Positions 1 to 7,127 of a stretch of DNA of 58,321 nucleotides are shown here, piece by piece (positions within the stretch are counted from its first letter, which is position 1; each line of letters opens with the position of its first letter). The position numbers were made by a program, and so were the translations under genes. The notes beneath the pieces were generated by a model. It worked only from the letters and a program-made list of their open reading frames with translations, was not told where the DNA came from and ran no database searches. Location of the stretch: the NCBI GenBank assembly GCA_002351725.1, contig DEHD01000025.1:302561-360881 (forward strand), written 5' to 3'. This DNA comes from Prevotella sp. UBA2809. Its GTDB lineage: Bacteria; Bacteroidota; Bacteroidia; Bacteroidales; Bacteroidaceae.

Positions 1-1206
1 CTCGATGAGAATGGTAAGATCACTGACGACACCCGTATCCGTGGTGCCCTGCCTACCCTGAAGAAGATTCTGAACGACGGTGGCGCAGTTATCATCATGA
101 GCCACATGGGTAAGCCCAAAGGTAAGGTAGATGCTAAGAAGTCACTCGGTCAGATCCGCGAGGCTGTAGAGAAGGCACTGGGTGTTCCCGTTGCTTTTGC
201 TCCCGACTGCGCTAAGGCTGCTGATGCTGCTAAGGCTCTGAAGATGGGTGAGGCTCTGCTGCTTGAGAACCTGCGTTTCTATCCTGAGGAAGAGGGTAAG
301 CCAGTAGGTATCGACAAGGCTGATCCTGCATACGACGAGGCTAAGAAGGCTATGAAGGCCAGCCAGAAGGAGTTTGCTAAGACTCTTGCTTCTTACGCTG
401 ACTGCTACGTAATGGATGCCTTTGGTACAGCTCACCGCAAGCACGCTTCTACTGCTGTTATCGCTGATTACTTCGACGCTGACAACAAGATGCTGGGCTT
501 GCTGATGGAGAAGGAGGTTCAGGCTGTTGACAACGTACTGTCGAACATCAAGCGTCCTTTCGTTGCCATCATGGGTGGTTCTAAGGTATCTTCTAAGATT
601 GGTATCATCGAGAACCTGCTTGGTAAGGTTGATAAGCTCATCCTCTGCGGTGGTATGACTTATACCTTCGCAAAGGCTCACAACGGCGAGATTGGTGATT
701 CAATCGTTGAGCTCGACAAGCTGGATGTTGCTCTGGGTGTTGAGGAGTTGGCTAAGAAGAACGGTGTAGAGCTCGTTCTGGGTTCTGACTGCACCGCTAC
801 CAACGGTCTCGACTTCGGCACTATGAGTGTTAAGGAGGGTGCTCAGATCATCACTTGCCCAGCTAACCAGGTTCCTGCTGGTTTCGAGGGTGTTGACGCT
901 GGTCCTGAGAGCCAGAAGGCATTTGCCGAGGCTATCAAGGGTGCAAAGACCATTCTGTGGAACGGTCCTGCTGGTGTATTCGAGTGCGACGCCTTCACCG
1001 CTGGTTCACGTGCCATCGGCGATGCTATCGCTAAGGCAACTGCTGAGGGTGCATTCTCACTGATTGGTGGTGGCGACTCTGTAGCTTGTGTTAACAAGTT
1101 CGGTCTGGCCGATCAGGTATCTTACATCTCAACTGGTGGTGGTGCTCTGCTCGAGGCCATCGAGGGTAAGGTTCTCCCAGGCGTTGCTGCTATCAAGGGT
1201 GAGTAA
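1..1206 (+). CDS. pgk: Phosphoglycerate kinase, 5' end cut by the window
   Basis: Phosphoglycerate kinase transfers phosphate from 1,3-bisphosphoglycerate to ADP in cytosolic glycolysis. The frame is open from base 1. The visible 401 residues cover nearly the whole enzyme, which is about 415 residues in this phylum, so only a short N-terminal piece is missing. Visible family signatures are the substrate-side MSHMGKPKG segment, LLLENLRFY, the KRPFVAIMGGSKVSSKI hinge region and the nucleotide-site GGGDS motif at about codons 356-360. The gene is rich in GCT and AAG codons, as expected of a highly expressed gene. A broken DUF3298-type gene follows 15 bases after the stop. Identification is secure. 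Confidence 0.97.
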   Translation, partial: LDENGKITDDTRIRGALPTLKKILNDGGAVIIMSHMGKPKGKVDAKKSLGQIREAVEKALGVPVAFAPDCAKAADAAKALKMGEALLLENLRFYPEEEGKPVGIDKADPAYDEAKKAMKASQKEFAKTLASYADCYVMDAFGTAHRKHASTAVIADYFDADNKMLGLLMEKEVQAVDNVLSNIKRPFVAIMGGSKVSSKIGIIENLLGKVDKLILCGGMTYTFAKAHNGEIGDSIVELDKLDVALGVEELAKKNGVELVLGSDCTATNGLDFGTMSVKEGAQIITCPANQVPAGFEGVDAGPESQKAFAEAIKGAKTILWNGPAGVFECDAFTAGSRAIGDAIAKATAEGAFSLIGGGDSVACVNKFGLADQVSYISTGGGALLEAIEGKVLPGVAAIKGE

Positions 1207-1221
1207 TCAATCCTTTTTGCG

Positions 1222-1901
1222 ATGAGACGCATTTATCTCACAATAACAATGACCGTTCTGCTTCTTGCAGGCGGTCATTGTGCTTTTGCAAAGAAGTCAA
1301 AGACCATCGAGGTTGAAACCGCAAAGTTCGCAAAGAGCGATTCTACTGCAGAAGTATCAGTGCTGGTTCAGTGGCCAGTTAATGGCGACAAGATTATTGT
1401 CGACAGCCTTCGCCATCACATCAATTATCTGCTTGGTGACGAGCTTAACCGTCCTGACGATGTTAAAGCCTATGGCGAATCACTATTCGAGTCGCTGTCG
1501 TTAGATTGGCACTCTGTTTACGACGAGATGGAGCCCGAAGAGCGTTTAGGCGCCTTTACCAGGTACTATGAAATTACTCTCGAAGCCCAGACTAATCGCT
1601 ACGTAACCTATTTCTATCGCCAACATGAGTATCAAGGCGGCGTTCACGGATACACTACCGATGTAGGCTTCACCTTCCGCAAGAGCGACGGCAAGCAGAT
1701 AAAGCTGCTTGAAAACACCGATTCGCCCGAACTTGCCAAGCTGGTAAAAGAAGGCATAAAGAGCTTCTTTGCAGGTGGCCCTGATAAAACAATGAGCGAT
1801 GAAAGATAGCTCCCTACTCCAGCGGCATCATCACCTTCGAAATTCCCTTCGCCAAAATCCTCCCCTTCCTAACCAAAGAGGCCAAGGACATGATAAAATA
1901 A
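1222..1901 (+). pseudogene. DUF3298/RsiV-type secreted protein, broken by an internal deletion
   Basis: The first frame starts MRRIYLTITMTVLLLAGG (signal peptide) and runs 195 residues to a stop at 1807-1809. It reads like the N-terminal two thirds of a DUF3298-type protein, with a YYEITLEAQ strand, a GGVHG turn and LVKEGIKSFF near the end. Immediately after, in the next frame from about 1803 to 1901, lies the usual C-terminal end of such proteins: KIAPYSSGIITFEIPF followed by ILPFLTKEAKDMIK and a stop. The intact paralogue at 34025-34834 has about 40 residues between the equivalent parts. The simplest reading is a deletion of about 40 codons near 1800 that also shifted the frame. A shortened protein could still be made. 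The last lysine codon and the stop lie inside the 25-bp repeat described elsewhere. Confidence 0.75.
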
Positions 1902-1925
1902 CTGTGATTCTGGGATACTGGAATA
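1902..1925 (+). repeat. Octamer array A
   Basis: Three tandem 8-bp units: CTGTGATT, CTGGGATA and CTGGAATA. The array starts directly at the end of the stop codon of the broken DUF3298 gene. Together with five preceding bases it makes the left arm (1896-1920) of a 25-bp inverted repeat whose other arm is 9464-9488. Confidence 0.8.
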
Positions 1926-1991
1926 AAAGACTTTAGGGTTTTTCCTACCAACTGATAGGAGAATCCCTTTTTTAATGTGTACAAAATACGC

Positions 1992-1999
1992 TACCTTTG
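1992..1999 (+). promoter_or_regulatory. Bacteroidota -7 box for the 2026 gene
   Basis: TACCTTTG fits the TAnnTTTG -7 element of the Bacteroidota primary sigma factor. It lies 26 bases before ATG 2026. It also argues against the earlier in-frame ATG at 1975, which is upstream of the box. Confidence 0.6.
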
Positions 2000-2025
2000 C
2001 AGCAGAAATAAAAATCAGAACTGCA

Positions 2026-2787
2026 ATGATTAAACGTACACTAACATCATTATTAGTCTTTTTGGGGGTACTCAGTGCCTCAGCCAGTCAGGTAGGCGTC
2101 TACTGCATGATGGGCAGCGAAGGTAGCCAGATATATTGCGACCATAATATCCGCCTGCAGATAGCCCTCACCATTGATGGCACAGCCGTACTTGAGGCCG
2201 AGAACTTTACCGATCAGGTGATGTATATTGATCTTGCACGCTCGTTCGTATGGGTAAACGGAGCATCAAAATCGCTTGTTGAGCCTCGCGCACAGTCTTT
2301 CGAAACCGAAGAGCGACTATTGCCAATAGCTTCTCATGGCGTCAATACTATTTTTGCATGGGAGCAACTGCCACTATTGCTCAACCCACAGATGATTTAT
2401 GTGGGCGAACCAAAGAGTTGGGGCAACACAAGCAAAGGACGATTTCTTGACACCAACAAGAAGTTCCAAAAGGGCGACAAGCGCCGCTACACTCGCCGTA
2501 CCACCCCATTGGCTCTGGCAGCCGACATAGAATATCGATTCACAGAGGATGGCGAAGCCGAACCAAGAGTTAAGGTGTCCGACTATGTAGAATCAATCAA
2601 GGTAGAGTCGAACATGTGGGTAGACAAACATGGCAAGTTGGTTAATCCTCGCCTATTCCCACACCCCTGTTTTGCCTTCCGTAGTGGAAAAACTGGTGGA
2701 GCAGTACTTGGCGAAGCCCTAGCCCTAACAGCAGCCGCCGGCCTAATAGTCCTTGGCGCCGCCATAGCCCCCGACGTCCAGCCATAG
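2026..2787 (+). CDS. Secreted protein of unknown function, paralogue of the convergent neighbour
   Basis: The product is 253 residues. The start MIKRTLTSLLVFLGVLSASAS is a clear signal peptide, so it is exported. The N-terminal third has a YC...CD-N motif followed by a YIDLARSFVWVNG strand. The same layout (YCEC, CDDN, IYIDLGNSFF) occurs in the convergent gene 2822-3979, so the two are distant paralogues. A hydrophobic Ala/Leu/Gly-rich stretch near the C-terminus (VLGEALALTAAAGLIVLGAA) could be a membrane anchor. The shared strand may be a beta-sandwich adhesin-like module, but this is inference. An octamer array begins 4 bases after the stop. No enzyme motif is visible and I do not recognise the family. 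Confidence 0.7.
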   Translation: MIKRTLTSLLVFLGVLSASASQVGVYCMMGSEGSQIYCDHNIRLQIALTIDGTAVLEAENFTDQVMYIDLARSFVWVNGASKSLVEPRAQSFETEERLLPIASHGVNTIFAWEQLPLLLNPQMIYVGEPKSWGNTSKGRFLDTNKKFQKGDKRRYTRRTTPLALAADIEYRFTEDGEAEPRVKVSDYVESIKVESNMWVDKHGKLVNPRLFPHPCFAFRSGKTGGAVLGEALALTAAAGLIVLGAAIAPDVQP

Positions 2788-2791
2788 AAAA

Positions 2792-2815
2792 CTGGGATAC
2801 TGGGATTTGGGAAAA
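2792..2815 (+). repeat. Octamer array B
   Basis: Units CTGGGATA and CTGGGATT followed by a decayed TGGGAAAA, beginning 4 bases after the stop of the 2026 gene and reading in its sense direction. Confidence 0.75.
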
Positions 2816-2821
2816 ATAGGA

Positions 2822-3979
2822 CTATTTCGATTCTTGCTGCCTTACCAACACCCTTAATTTCTGCGTGTAGCCATCAGAGAGTTGATTGTTATCAATCCCC
2901 CAATACGCCCCATTGTTATCCAATACAGCAGTAGCCTTCACAGCGATGGCTCGGCTAACGAAGAAACTAGCATTCAAACTCGTTGGTGAATCAATAGCTT
3001 CAGAAAAAGAGTATGTGATATAGTTTGAGAAATGCAAGATACTATTATCGGGCGTGTATTCTTTTTCACTTCCGATAGTCAGAAAACTGTTCTTTTTATT
3101 ATGCAGCTTTATGCAATTGTAATGACTAGTAATCTCAAATTCGATACCATTATCGAACATCTTTTGGCGATTAACAAAGTATTTTGGTGCTAACTCAATT
3201 ACCGACATGGGAGGAATAGCAACAACACGCTGAGAGAAAGTAGATGTAGAAGTTCCATGAGTTGTTCCTCCACCTACATTAACACCACTAGCTAAGGTTC
3301 CAAGAGCACCTCCAACACCTAGTGCGCCAGCAACTGCCCCAGCATTCACACTTACCCCAGTACTTTTACTAGTAGTAGTACTGGTTACCTGAGGTACATA
3401 ATATGCCTCAGCCACCTCCTCCGACGTAAAGAAGGAATTACCCAAATCAATGTATATTGTACGTTGTGTCTTATTCTTCAGTGTTACCGCCAACTTGTTA
3501 TTGACAAGTGACACATTTTTAGTCTTATATACTAATTCAAGATTATCGTCGCACAACTTTGAGTCGTCTGTCACAGTACACTCACAATATAGCACCTTGG
3601 TCTTCTTCGAACTAGGCTCACCGATATAACGTGCTTTATTTGAATTGTACTTATTAATCAACTCTTTATTCTGCGCTATTGCAGAAGCACTGGTTGTAGT
3701 TTTTGCAGCAGGAACACTCTGAGGTGCAGCCACTGCAGCAGTCGATTCTGTCATATTCACAACACGCCCGTCTGCATACTTTATTATCAACAGATCATTC
3801 TTACTAATACGTTTTGTAGGTGCATCTGTCGCCTGACTCTCTTGATAGAACACTGTCTCCGACCCTACTTCTGTGCCGTAAGCCTTAATGGCATCGCCAT
3901 TCTTTGTCACCAAAACATCCTGTGCTGATACAAGAGTTGATAACATGCATATAGCAAAGCTAATAACTGATCTCTTCAT
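2822..3979 (-). CDS. Secreted protein of unknown function with Ser/Thr- and Gly-rich centre
   Basis: The product is 385 residues with the signal peptide MKRSVISFAICMLSTLVSA. Residues of about 20-75 look like a small beta domain of a type often seen at the start of Bacteroidetes exported proteins (VLVTKNGDAIKAYG, then LLIIKYADGRVVNMTES). A low-complexity linker follows, then the YCEC/CDDN/IYIDLGNSFF module shared with the gene at 2026. The middle contains glycine- and serine-rich stretches (VSVNAGAVAGALGVGGALG) that may be glycine-zipper-like. The gene is convergent with its paralogue, with 34 bases between the stops. A -7 box lies at 4044-4051. Function is unknown. Confidence 0.7.
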   Translation of the reverse strand: MKRSVISFAICMLSTLVSAQDVLVTKNGDAIKAYGTEVGSETVFYQESQATDAPTKRISKNDLLIIKYADGRVVNMTESTAAVAAPQSVPAAKTTTSASAIAQNKELINKYNSNKARYIGEPSSKKTKVLYCECTVTDDSKLCDDNLELVYKTKNVSLVNNKLAVTLKNKTQRTIYIDLGNSFFTSEEVAEAYYVPQVTSTTTSKSTGVSVNAGAVAGALGVGGALGTLASGVNVGGGTTHGTSTSTFSQRVVAIPPMSVIELAPKYFVNRQKMFDNGIEFEITSHYNCIKLHNKKNSFLTIGSEKEYTPDNSILHFSNYITYSFSEAIDSPTSLNASFFVSRAIAVKATAVLDNNGAYWGIDNNQLSDGYTQKLRVLVRQQESK

Positions 3980-4019
3980 TATTTCAATATTTATAATTCA
4001 AGTTTTCGCCTTTATGTCT

Positions 4020-4051
4020 CTCCAATTGCTTGGAGTTCGGCTACAAAAATA
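4020..4051 (-). promoter_or_regulatory. Promoter and leader hairpin of the 3979 gene
   Basis: On the minus strand 4044-4051 reads TATTTTTG, a -7 box, with a TTGG-type -33 element about 20 bases upstream. Between the box and the start codon, 4020-4035 is a perfect hairpin with arms CTCCAA and TTGGAG around TTGC, so the transcript would begin with a small stem-loop. Confidence 0.45.
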
Positions 4052-4112
4052 AGATTATTTTACGAAACCACCAAATGTTTTAAAAGAAAAATGTGATTAA
4101 AAACAAAAAAAC

Positions 4113-4154
4113 AATTCGACTTTTTGCGAATTTCGAATAATATTATTATCTTTG
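4113..4154 (+). promoter_or_regulatory. Promoter and probable autoregulatory operator of the toxin-antitoxin pair
   Basis: TATCTTTG at 4147-4154 is a -7 box 19 bases before the toxin start. The -33 region is covered by an inverted repeat with arms AATTCG (4113-4118) and CGAATT (4127-4132), and a further TTCGAA follows at 4132-4137. A dyad over -33 is where a HigA-type antitoxin would bind to repress its own operon. The binding is inference. Confidence 0.5.
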
Positions 4155-4173
4155 CACCCAAATAGTAATTGTA

Positions 4174-4491
4174 ATGTTAGTAACATTCAATGAGGAATAT
4201 CTGGAGAAGCTCTATACTAAGGGCGAGACTGGGGTGAAAAAACTCCGTTTTCAACCACAGATAGTTAGAGGGTATCAGAAGGGAATTAAATATCTGATCC
4301 AGGCTAAGCGGAAAGAGGATTTGTTTCCCTTTAAGTCCCTTCATTTCGAAGCCCTGCATGGCGACAAGGAGGGACGTTTCTCAATCAAGGCAAACGATCA
4401 GTATCGTATAGAGTTCACATTGGAAGAGACTGACGATGAGCCTGTAGTAACGATATGTAATATAATGGAATTGTCAAATCACTATAAATAA
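4174..4491 (+). CDS. higB: HigB/RelE-type toxin of a toxin-antitoxin pair
   Basis: The product is a small basic protein of 105 residues. It has the ParE/RelE-superfamily layout: an N-terminal helix pair, then YLIQAKRKEDLFPFKSLHFEAL, then a beta hairpin GRFSIKANDQYRIEFTLEE with the Arg-Ile core typical of HigB-type mRNA interferases (ribosome-dependent cleavage). It lies upstream of an HTH antitoxin with a 7-base gap. Toxin-first order is characteristic of higBA and differs from relBE. A good -7 box precedes it. Family membership is well supported. The mRNase activity is taken from the family and has not been shown here. Confidence 0.85.
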   Translation: MLVTFNEEYLEKLYTKGETGVKKLRFQPQIVRGYQKGIKYLIQAKRKEDLFPFKSLHFEALHGDKEGRFSIKANDQYRIEFTLEETDDEPVVTICNIMELSNHYK

Positions 4492-4498
4492 ATAAGGT

Positions 4499-4840
4499 AT
4501 GGCTAAGAATAGTTATTCAGTAGAAAAGATTGCAAACAACATGACTTCATCGATGTTGATTCATCCTGGTGAGATGATAAAGGATGAGATTGTGGCGCGT
4601 GGCCTTACTCAGAAAGATTTAGCCCAGCAGATGGGGGTATCATATACCGTGTTTAACGAGATTCTTAATGGTAAGCGACCCGTTACTACGGAGTATGCCC
4701 TATTGCTTGAAGCTGCACTTGGTACAGATGCAAACATCTGGCTTGGTCTGCAGGCGGAATACAACATGCAGAAGATGAAGCAGGACAAATCGTTCATGTC
4801 GCGTCTTGAGAAGATTCGTAAGATAGCAGCAATATTCTAG
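4499..4840 (+). CDS. higA: HigA-type antitoxin with XRE/VapI helix-turn-helix
   Basis: The product is 113 residues. After a short N-terminal arm comes the signature HPGEMIKDEIVARGLTQKDLA of the HigA/VapI family. The helix-turn-helix spans about residues 36-60 (LAQQMGVSYTVFNEILNGKRPVTTEYA). The remaining helical part, LLLEAALGTDANIWLGLQAEYNMQ, is also typical. It should neutralise the upstream toxin and repress the shared promoter through the dyad at 4113-4137. The C-terminal tail is basic. The 7-base intergenic gap implies co-transcription and probable translational coupling. Confidence 0.88.
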   Translation: MAKNSYSVEKIANNMTSSMLIHPGEMIKDEIVARGLTQKDLAQQMGVSYTVFNEILNGKRPVTTEYALLLEAALGTDANIWLGLQAEYNMQKMKQDKSFMSRLEKIRKIAAIF

Positions 4841-4863
4841 CTTGCACCCCTGCCCCTGAATAA

Positions 4864-4887
4864 TTGGGATACTGGGATGTGGGATGG
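4864..4887 (+). repeat. Octamer array C
   Basis: Units TTGGGATA, CTGGGATG and TGGGATGG, 23 bases after the antitoxin stop and in the sense direction of that gene. Confidence 0.75.
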
Positions 4888-4910
4888 AGTGATTAAGGGA
4901 GTAAACGAAG

Positions 4911-4963
4911 TTTTTTGCTAGCATTAAATGTAGCTAATGTTACTATTAATGCTAGCTTTTTTT
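4911..4963 (+). terminator. Intrinsic terminator downstream of the toxin-antitoxin pair
   Basis: A perfect 10-bp stem has arms GCTAGCATTA (4917-4926) and TAATGCTAGC (4947-4956) around a 20-base loop, followed by seven T. It lies 76 bases after the antitoxin stop. The arms are AT-rich, so strength is uncertain. Confidence 0.65.
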
Positions 4964-5298
4964 ATCTTTAATGGTGGTGTTTTGTAGGTTTTGTGATGAT
5001 AGGCGTTTGTAAACGGATGTTAAAATCAATGTCTTCAGATTTGGTTAGATTTGGTAAAATCTGTGCTTTTATGGATGAGTTTGGTAAGTTTTGAACTGAT
5101 TTGGCTACGATTTTGGGGCGATTTTGAGGTGGTGAAAAATTGGGCAATGAGGGGCAAATGTAGCGAAAATGGGCGATTTTGTAAAGAAAAAGGAGCCGTA
5201 ACTTCCTCACTAGAAAGATTATTTTTCCTCACCTGAAAGATTACGGGAAACTACCTGATTGGTGGCACCCTGCATTTTTAGCCATTATATCGCCTCTA

Positions 5299-5322
5299 AA
5301 TCTCAGTATCACAGTATCCCAG
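5299..5322 (-). repeat. Octamer array D
   Basis: On the minus strand the units are CTGGGATA, CTGTGATA and CTGAGATT. No gene ends here, so this copy is either detached or marks a lost minus-strand gene. Confidence 0.75.
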
Positions 5323-5441
5323 TTTATTCAGAGCACCATAACCTCGAAAAGCTCTTTAGTAATATACATATATTTATATAATTATATATATTTTAACACT
5401 TATAAAAGAGTTTTAGCGGGGGTTGGGGCAATGAAAAAAAA

Positions 5442-5465
5442 CTGTGATTCTGGGATATTGGGATA
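5442..5465 (+). repeat. Octamer array E
   Basis: Units CTGTGATT, CTGGGATA and TTGGGATA, about 30 bases upstream of the -7 box of the 5532 gene. Confidence 0.75.
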
Positions 5466-5496
5466 GCAAATGCTTGGTGGTGTCGAAAAATCTATG

Positions 5497-5504
5497 TATC
5501 TTTG
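5497..5504 (+). promoter_or_regulatory. Bacteroidota -7 box for the 5532 gene
   Basis: TATCTTTG lies 27 bases before ATG 5532, with a TTGGTGG-like -33 region at about 5474. The first gene of the cassette 5532-9413 therefore has its own promoter. Confidence 0.6.
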
Positions 5505-5531
5505 CAGCCAGATTATTTAAGAGACTAAAAA

Positions 5532-6188
5532 ATGATACAGACTCATCTAATGAAGCTGGATGCTCCTTATCCAGTATTAAACATGAAAGGTGTATTGGCG
5601 CGCCATGTGGCCACGCTGATAGAGATTCATCCTGCCGTCGACCCCAAAACGGGCGAGGAAACCATCAAGACCATAAGTCGCCCTGTGGTGGACTATGGCG
5701 AGAACTGCTATGCGGGTATTGTCTACGAGAAATTCGAACTCGAGGACTGCGAGATACTAGACTCACCCCTACCTATGCACCAGCTGCACTCAATCATCCA
5801 CAGCAATCTGAGCATGTTCAACCATAAGATATTCAATGAGCGCCCAGAAGTCATTATCTGGCGCATACACCATCTGGGACTTACCATCGATTGGCCCAAG
5901 AAGAAGGATTCCGAGGGATTTGAGACCGATGAAGATGAAGACCATATAGTAGTGCCAATATCGATGGGAAAGGCTGAAAGTGGCTGGTGGGCTGAGAGCA
6001 GCGCTCTGTCGTTTTGTTTCGATGCGAGAGAAAAGGAAAGTGACAAGGCGTTACTGGATTATATCCGCAACATGCGTAGTGAATATTATCACGCTTTTAA
6101 GAACAGAAAGTTTGATATCACATTCCAAAACAATCAACCCGAGGTTCAGTATCTTATAGATGAGTTGAACAAAAATCCACATCTATAA
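5532..6188 (+). CDS. Unrecognised cytoplasmic protein of the primase-like cassette
   Basis: The product is 218 residues with no signal peptide or membrane segment. It is acidic in the middle (DSEGFETDEDEDH) and rich in aromatic residues. The first half (about 15-115) looks like mixed alpha/beta, and the tail is helical (ESDKALLDYIRNMRSEYYHAFKNRKF). I do not recognise the family and see no catalytic motif. It has its own promoter and is followed after 32 bases by a second unknown gene and then by the BT4734-type gene, all in the same direction. This placement suggests cargo of the accessory segment. Start at 5532 is preferred, and M7 (5550) is an alternative. Confidence 0.65.
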   Translation: MIQTHLMKLDAPYPVLNMKGVLARHVATLIEIHPAVDPKTGEETIKTISRPVVDYGENCYAGIVYEKFELEDCEILDSPLPMHQLHSIIHSNLSMFNHKIFNERPEVIIWRIHHLGLTIDWPKKKDSEGFETDEDEDHIVVPISMGKAESGWWAESSALSFCFDAREKESDKALLDYIRNMRSEYYHAFKNRKFDITFQNNQPEVQYLIDELNKNPHL

Positions 6189-6220
6189 TAATAAGGTACG
6201 AGCGCACGCGATGGATAACA

Positions 6221-6901
6221 ATGAATAGCCAGATAGACTTGCAATATCTGGTGGGTTACTGTAAGCAGTTGCCTACGTTTAGAGACGCACTCCCAATCAT
6301 GATGTTTATAAAAGATTGGGGGATAGAGAATCGTGCGCTAGAAGATGCTATGCTGGCTGAAAGGGAAGTTCGCAATCACTTCAGACTAATGACCCCACAG
6401 TCAGAGAACGAAGAGCATAAGAAACTCCCTCTGATAACAGAAACACCCGAAATGCCCGAGTTTAAGTTCTTCAGTTATGTAAGCGATGAAAAGGCTGTAG
6501 AATTCAAGGAGGTGCTGCGTGAATGTATCGCGAAGATTGACACCGAAGGCAAGAAAGAGTGGTTCTGCATCTATGCCGCTTGGCGATACTACAGAGGAGA
6601 GCGCGATGCGAAGGCAGCTTACGTTAATTTCTTTACTGATATCGACGCTCTGTTTCCTGGACTACTAAAGGATCTGAAGACTGATGATGAAACTAATCGC
6701 AAGTATAAACCTTACTGCGACATGCTACGCTACGAGTATAACAACTGGGCTGTTGACAATGGAAAGCTACCACCTATGCAAGTTTGGACTCACAGAGATT
6801 GGACAAGCAAATATCAAAAGAACACAAAGGCTACAATAAAGCGAATGCAAGAGTTGGTTAGAACTTTTTTTGTTTCATTCGCACAACTTCTTAATCATTA
6901 A
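6221..6901 (+). CDS. Unrecognised alpha-helical protein of the primase-like cassette
   Basis: The product is 226 residues, soluble and predicted mostly helical. Notable stretches are WFCIYAAWRYYRGERDAKAAYVNFFTDIDALFPGLL in the middle and a basic C-terminus (TSKYQKNTKATIKRMQELVRTFF) that could bind nucleic acid. The family is not recognised. It follows the 5532 gene by 32 bases and precedes a 226-base regulatory region, so it probably shares the 5532 promoter, while the primase-like gene has its own. Confidence 0.65.
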   Translation: MNSQIDLQYLVGYCKQLPTFRDALPIMMFIKDWGIENRALEDAMLAEREVRNHFRLMTPQSENEEHKKLPLITETPEMPEFKFFSYVSDEKAVEFKEVLRECIAKIDTEGKKEWFCIYAAWRYYRGERDAKAAYVNFFTDIDALFPGLLKDLKTDDETNRKYKPYCDMLRYEYNNWAVDNGKLPPMQVWTHRDWTSKYQKNTKATIKRMQELVRTFFVSFAQLLNH

Positions 6902-6912
6902 TCTATTTTTCC

Positions 6913-6976
6913 ATTCGGCAGAATCATAACCCACAATTCGGCTGATTCGGCAGGTTTTCAAACCTCAATTCGGCTG
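6913..6976 (+). repeat. Two adjacent 32-bp repeats with conserved 9-bp ends
   Basis: Both 32-bp repeats (6913-6944 and 6945-6976) begin with ATTCGGCAG and end with ATTCGGCTG. Their 14-bp centres have diverged. The 9-mer therefore occurs four times at spacings of 23, 9 and 23 bp, beginning 12 bases after the stop of the 6221 gene and ending about 58 bases before the -7 box of the primase-like gene. The spacing suggests a protein-binding array such as an operator or iterons. Confidence 0.75.
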
Positions 6977-7033
6977 CCCTAAAAATTGCCAGAAAAACAC
7001 AAAAAATACCAATTTAGGTTCGATAATTATGTA

Positions 7034-7041
7034 TAACTTTG
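7034..7041 (+). promoter_or_regulatory. Bacteroidota -7 box for the primase-like gene
   Basis: TAACTTTG fits the TAnnTTTG box and would start transcription near 7047. The resulting leader is about 80 bases to ATG 7128 and contains the stem-loop at 7058-7097. Confidence 0.6.
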
Positions 7042-7057
7042 CATCGCTTTCGGAGCT

Positions 7058-7097
7058 GAAAAACGCCCCGGAGCACTAGTCCTGCAGGCTGGTTTTC
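7058..7097 (+). promoter_or_regulatory. Leader stem-loop upstream of the primase-like gene
   Basis: GAAAA (7058-7062) can pair with TTTTC (7093-7097) and GCC (7065-7067) with GGC (7087-7089), with the palindrome CCTGCAGG (7081-7088) inside. The direct repeat CGGAGC occurs at 7051 and 7069. The alternative GTG start at 7098 sits at the foot of the stem. Regulation of translation here is inference. Confidence 0.4.
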
Positions 7098-7127
7098 GTG
7101 AACTTTAACAAACTTAAATTATCGAAT

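Larger units (their letters stand above)
4841..5531. other. Gene-poor stretch with repeats, a terminator and a promoter
   Basis: This 690-base stretch has no supportable gene. It holds an octamer array (4864-4887), a bidirectional terminator (4911-4963), a G/T-skewed stretch (about 4967-5290) with only short overlapping open frames of no recognisable composition, a minus-oriented array (5299-5322), a very AT-rich segment (about 5360-5400), a plus-oriented array (5442-5465) and a -7 box (5497-5504). The skewed part may be decayed coding DNA, but nothing in it is recognisable. Confidence 0.55.

Noticed and set aside
1975..2025. Earlier ATG for the 2026 gene
   Set aside because: The -7 box lies downstream of it and the signal peptide begins at 2026.
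4967..5290. Short overlapping frames in a G/T-skewed stretch
   Set aside because: Frames of 60-80 codons on both strands overlap, with no promoter, start context or recognisable composition.
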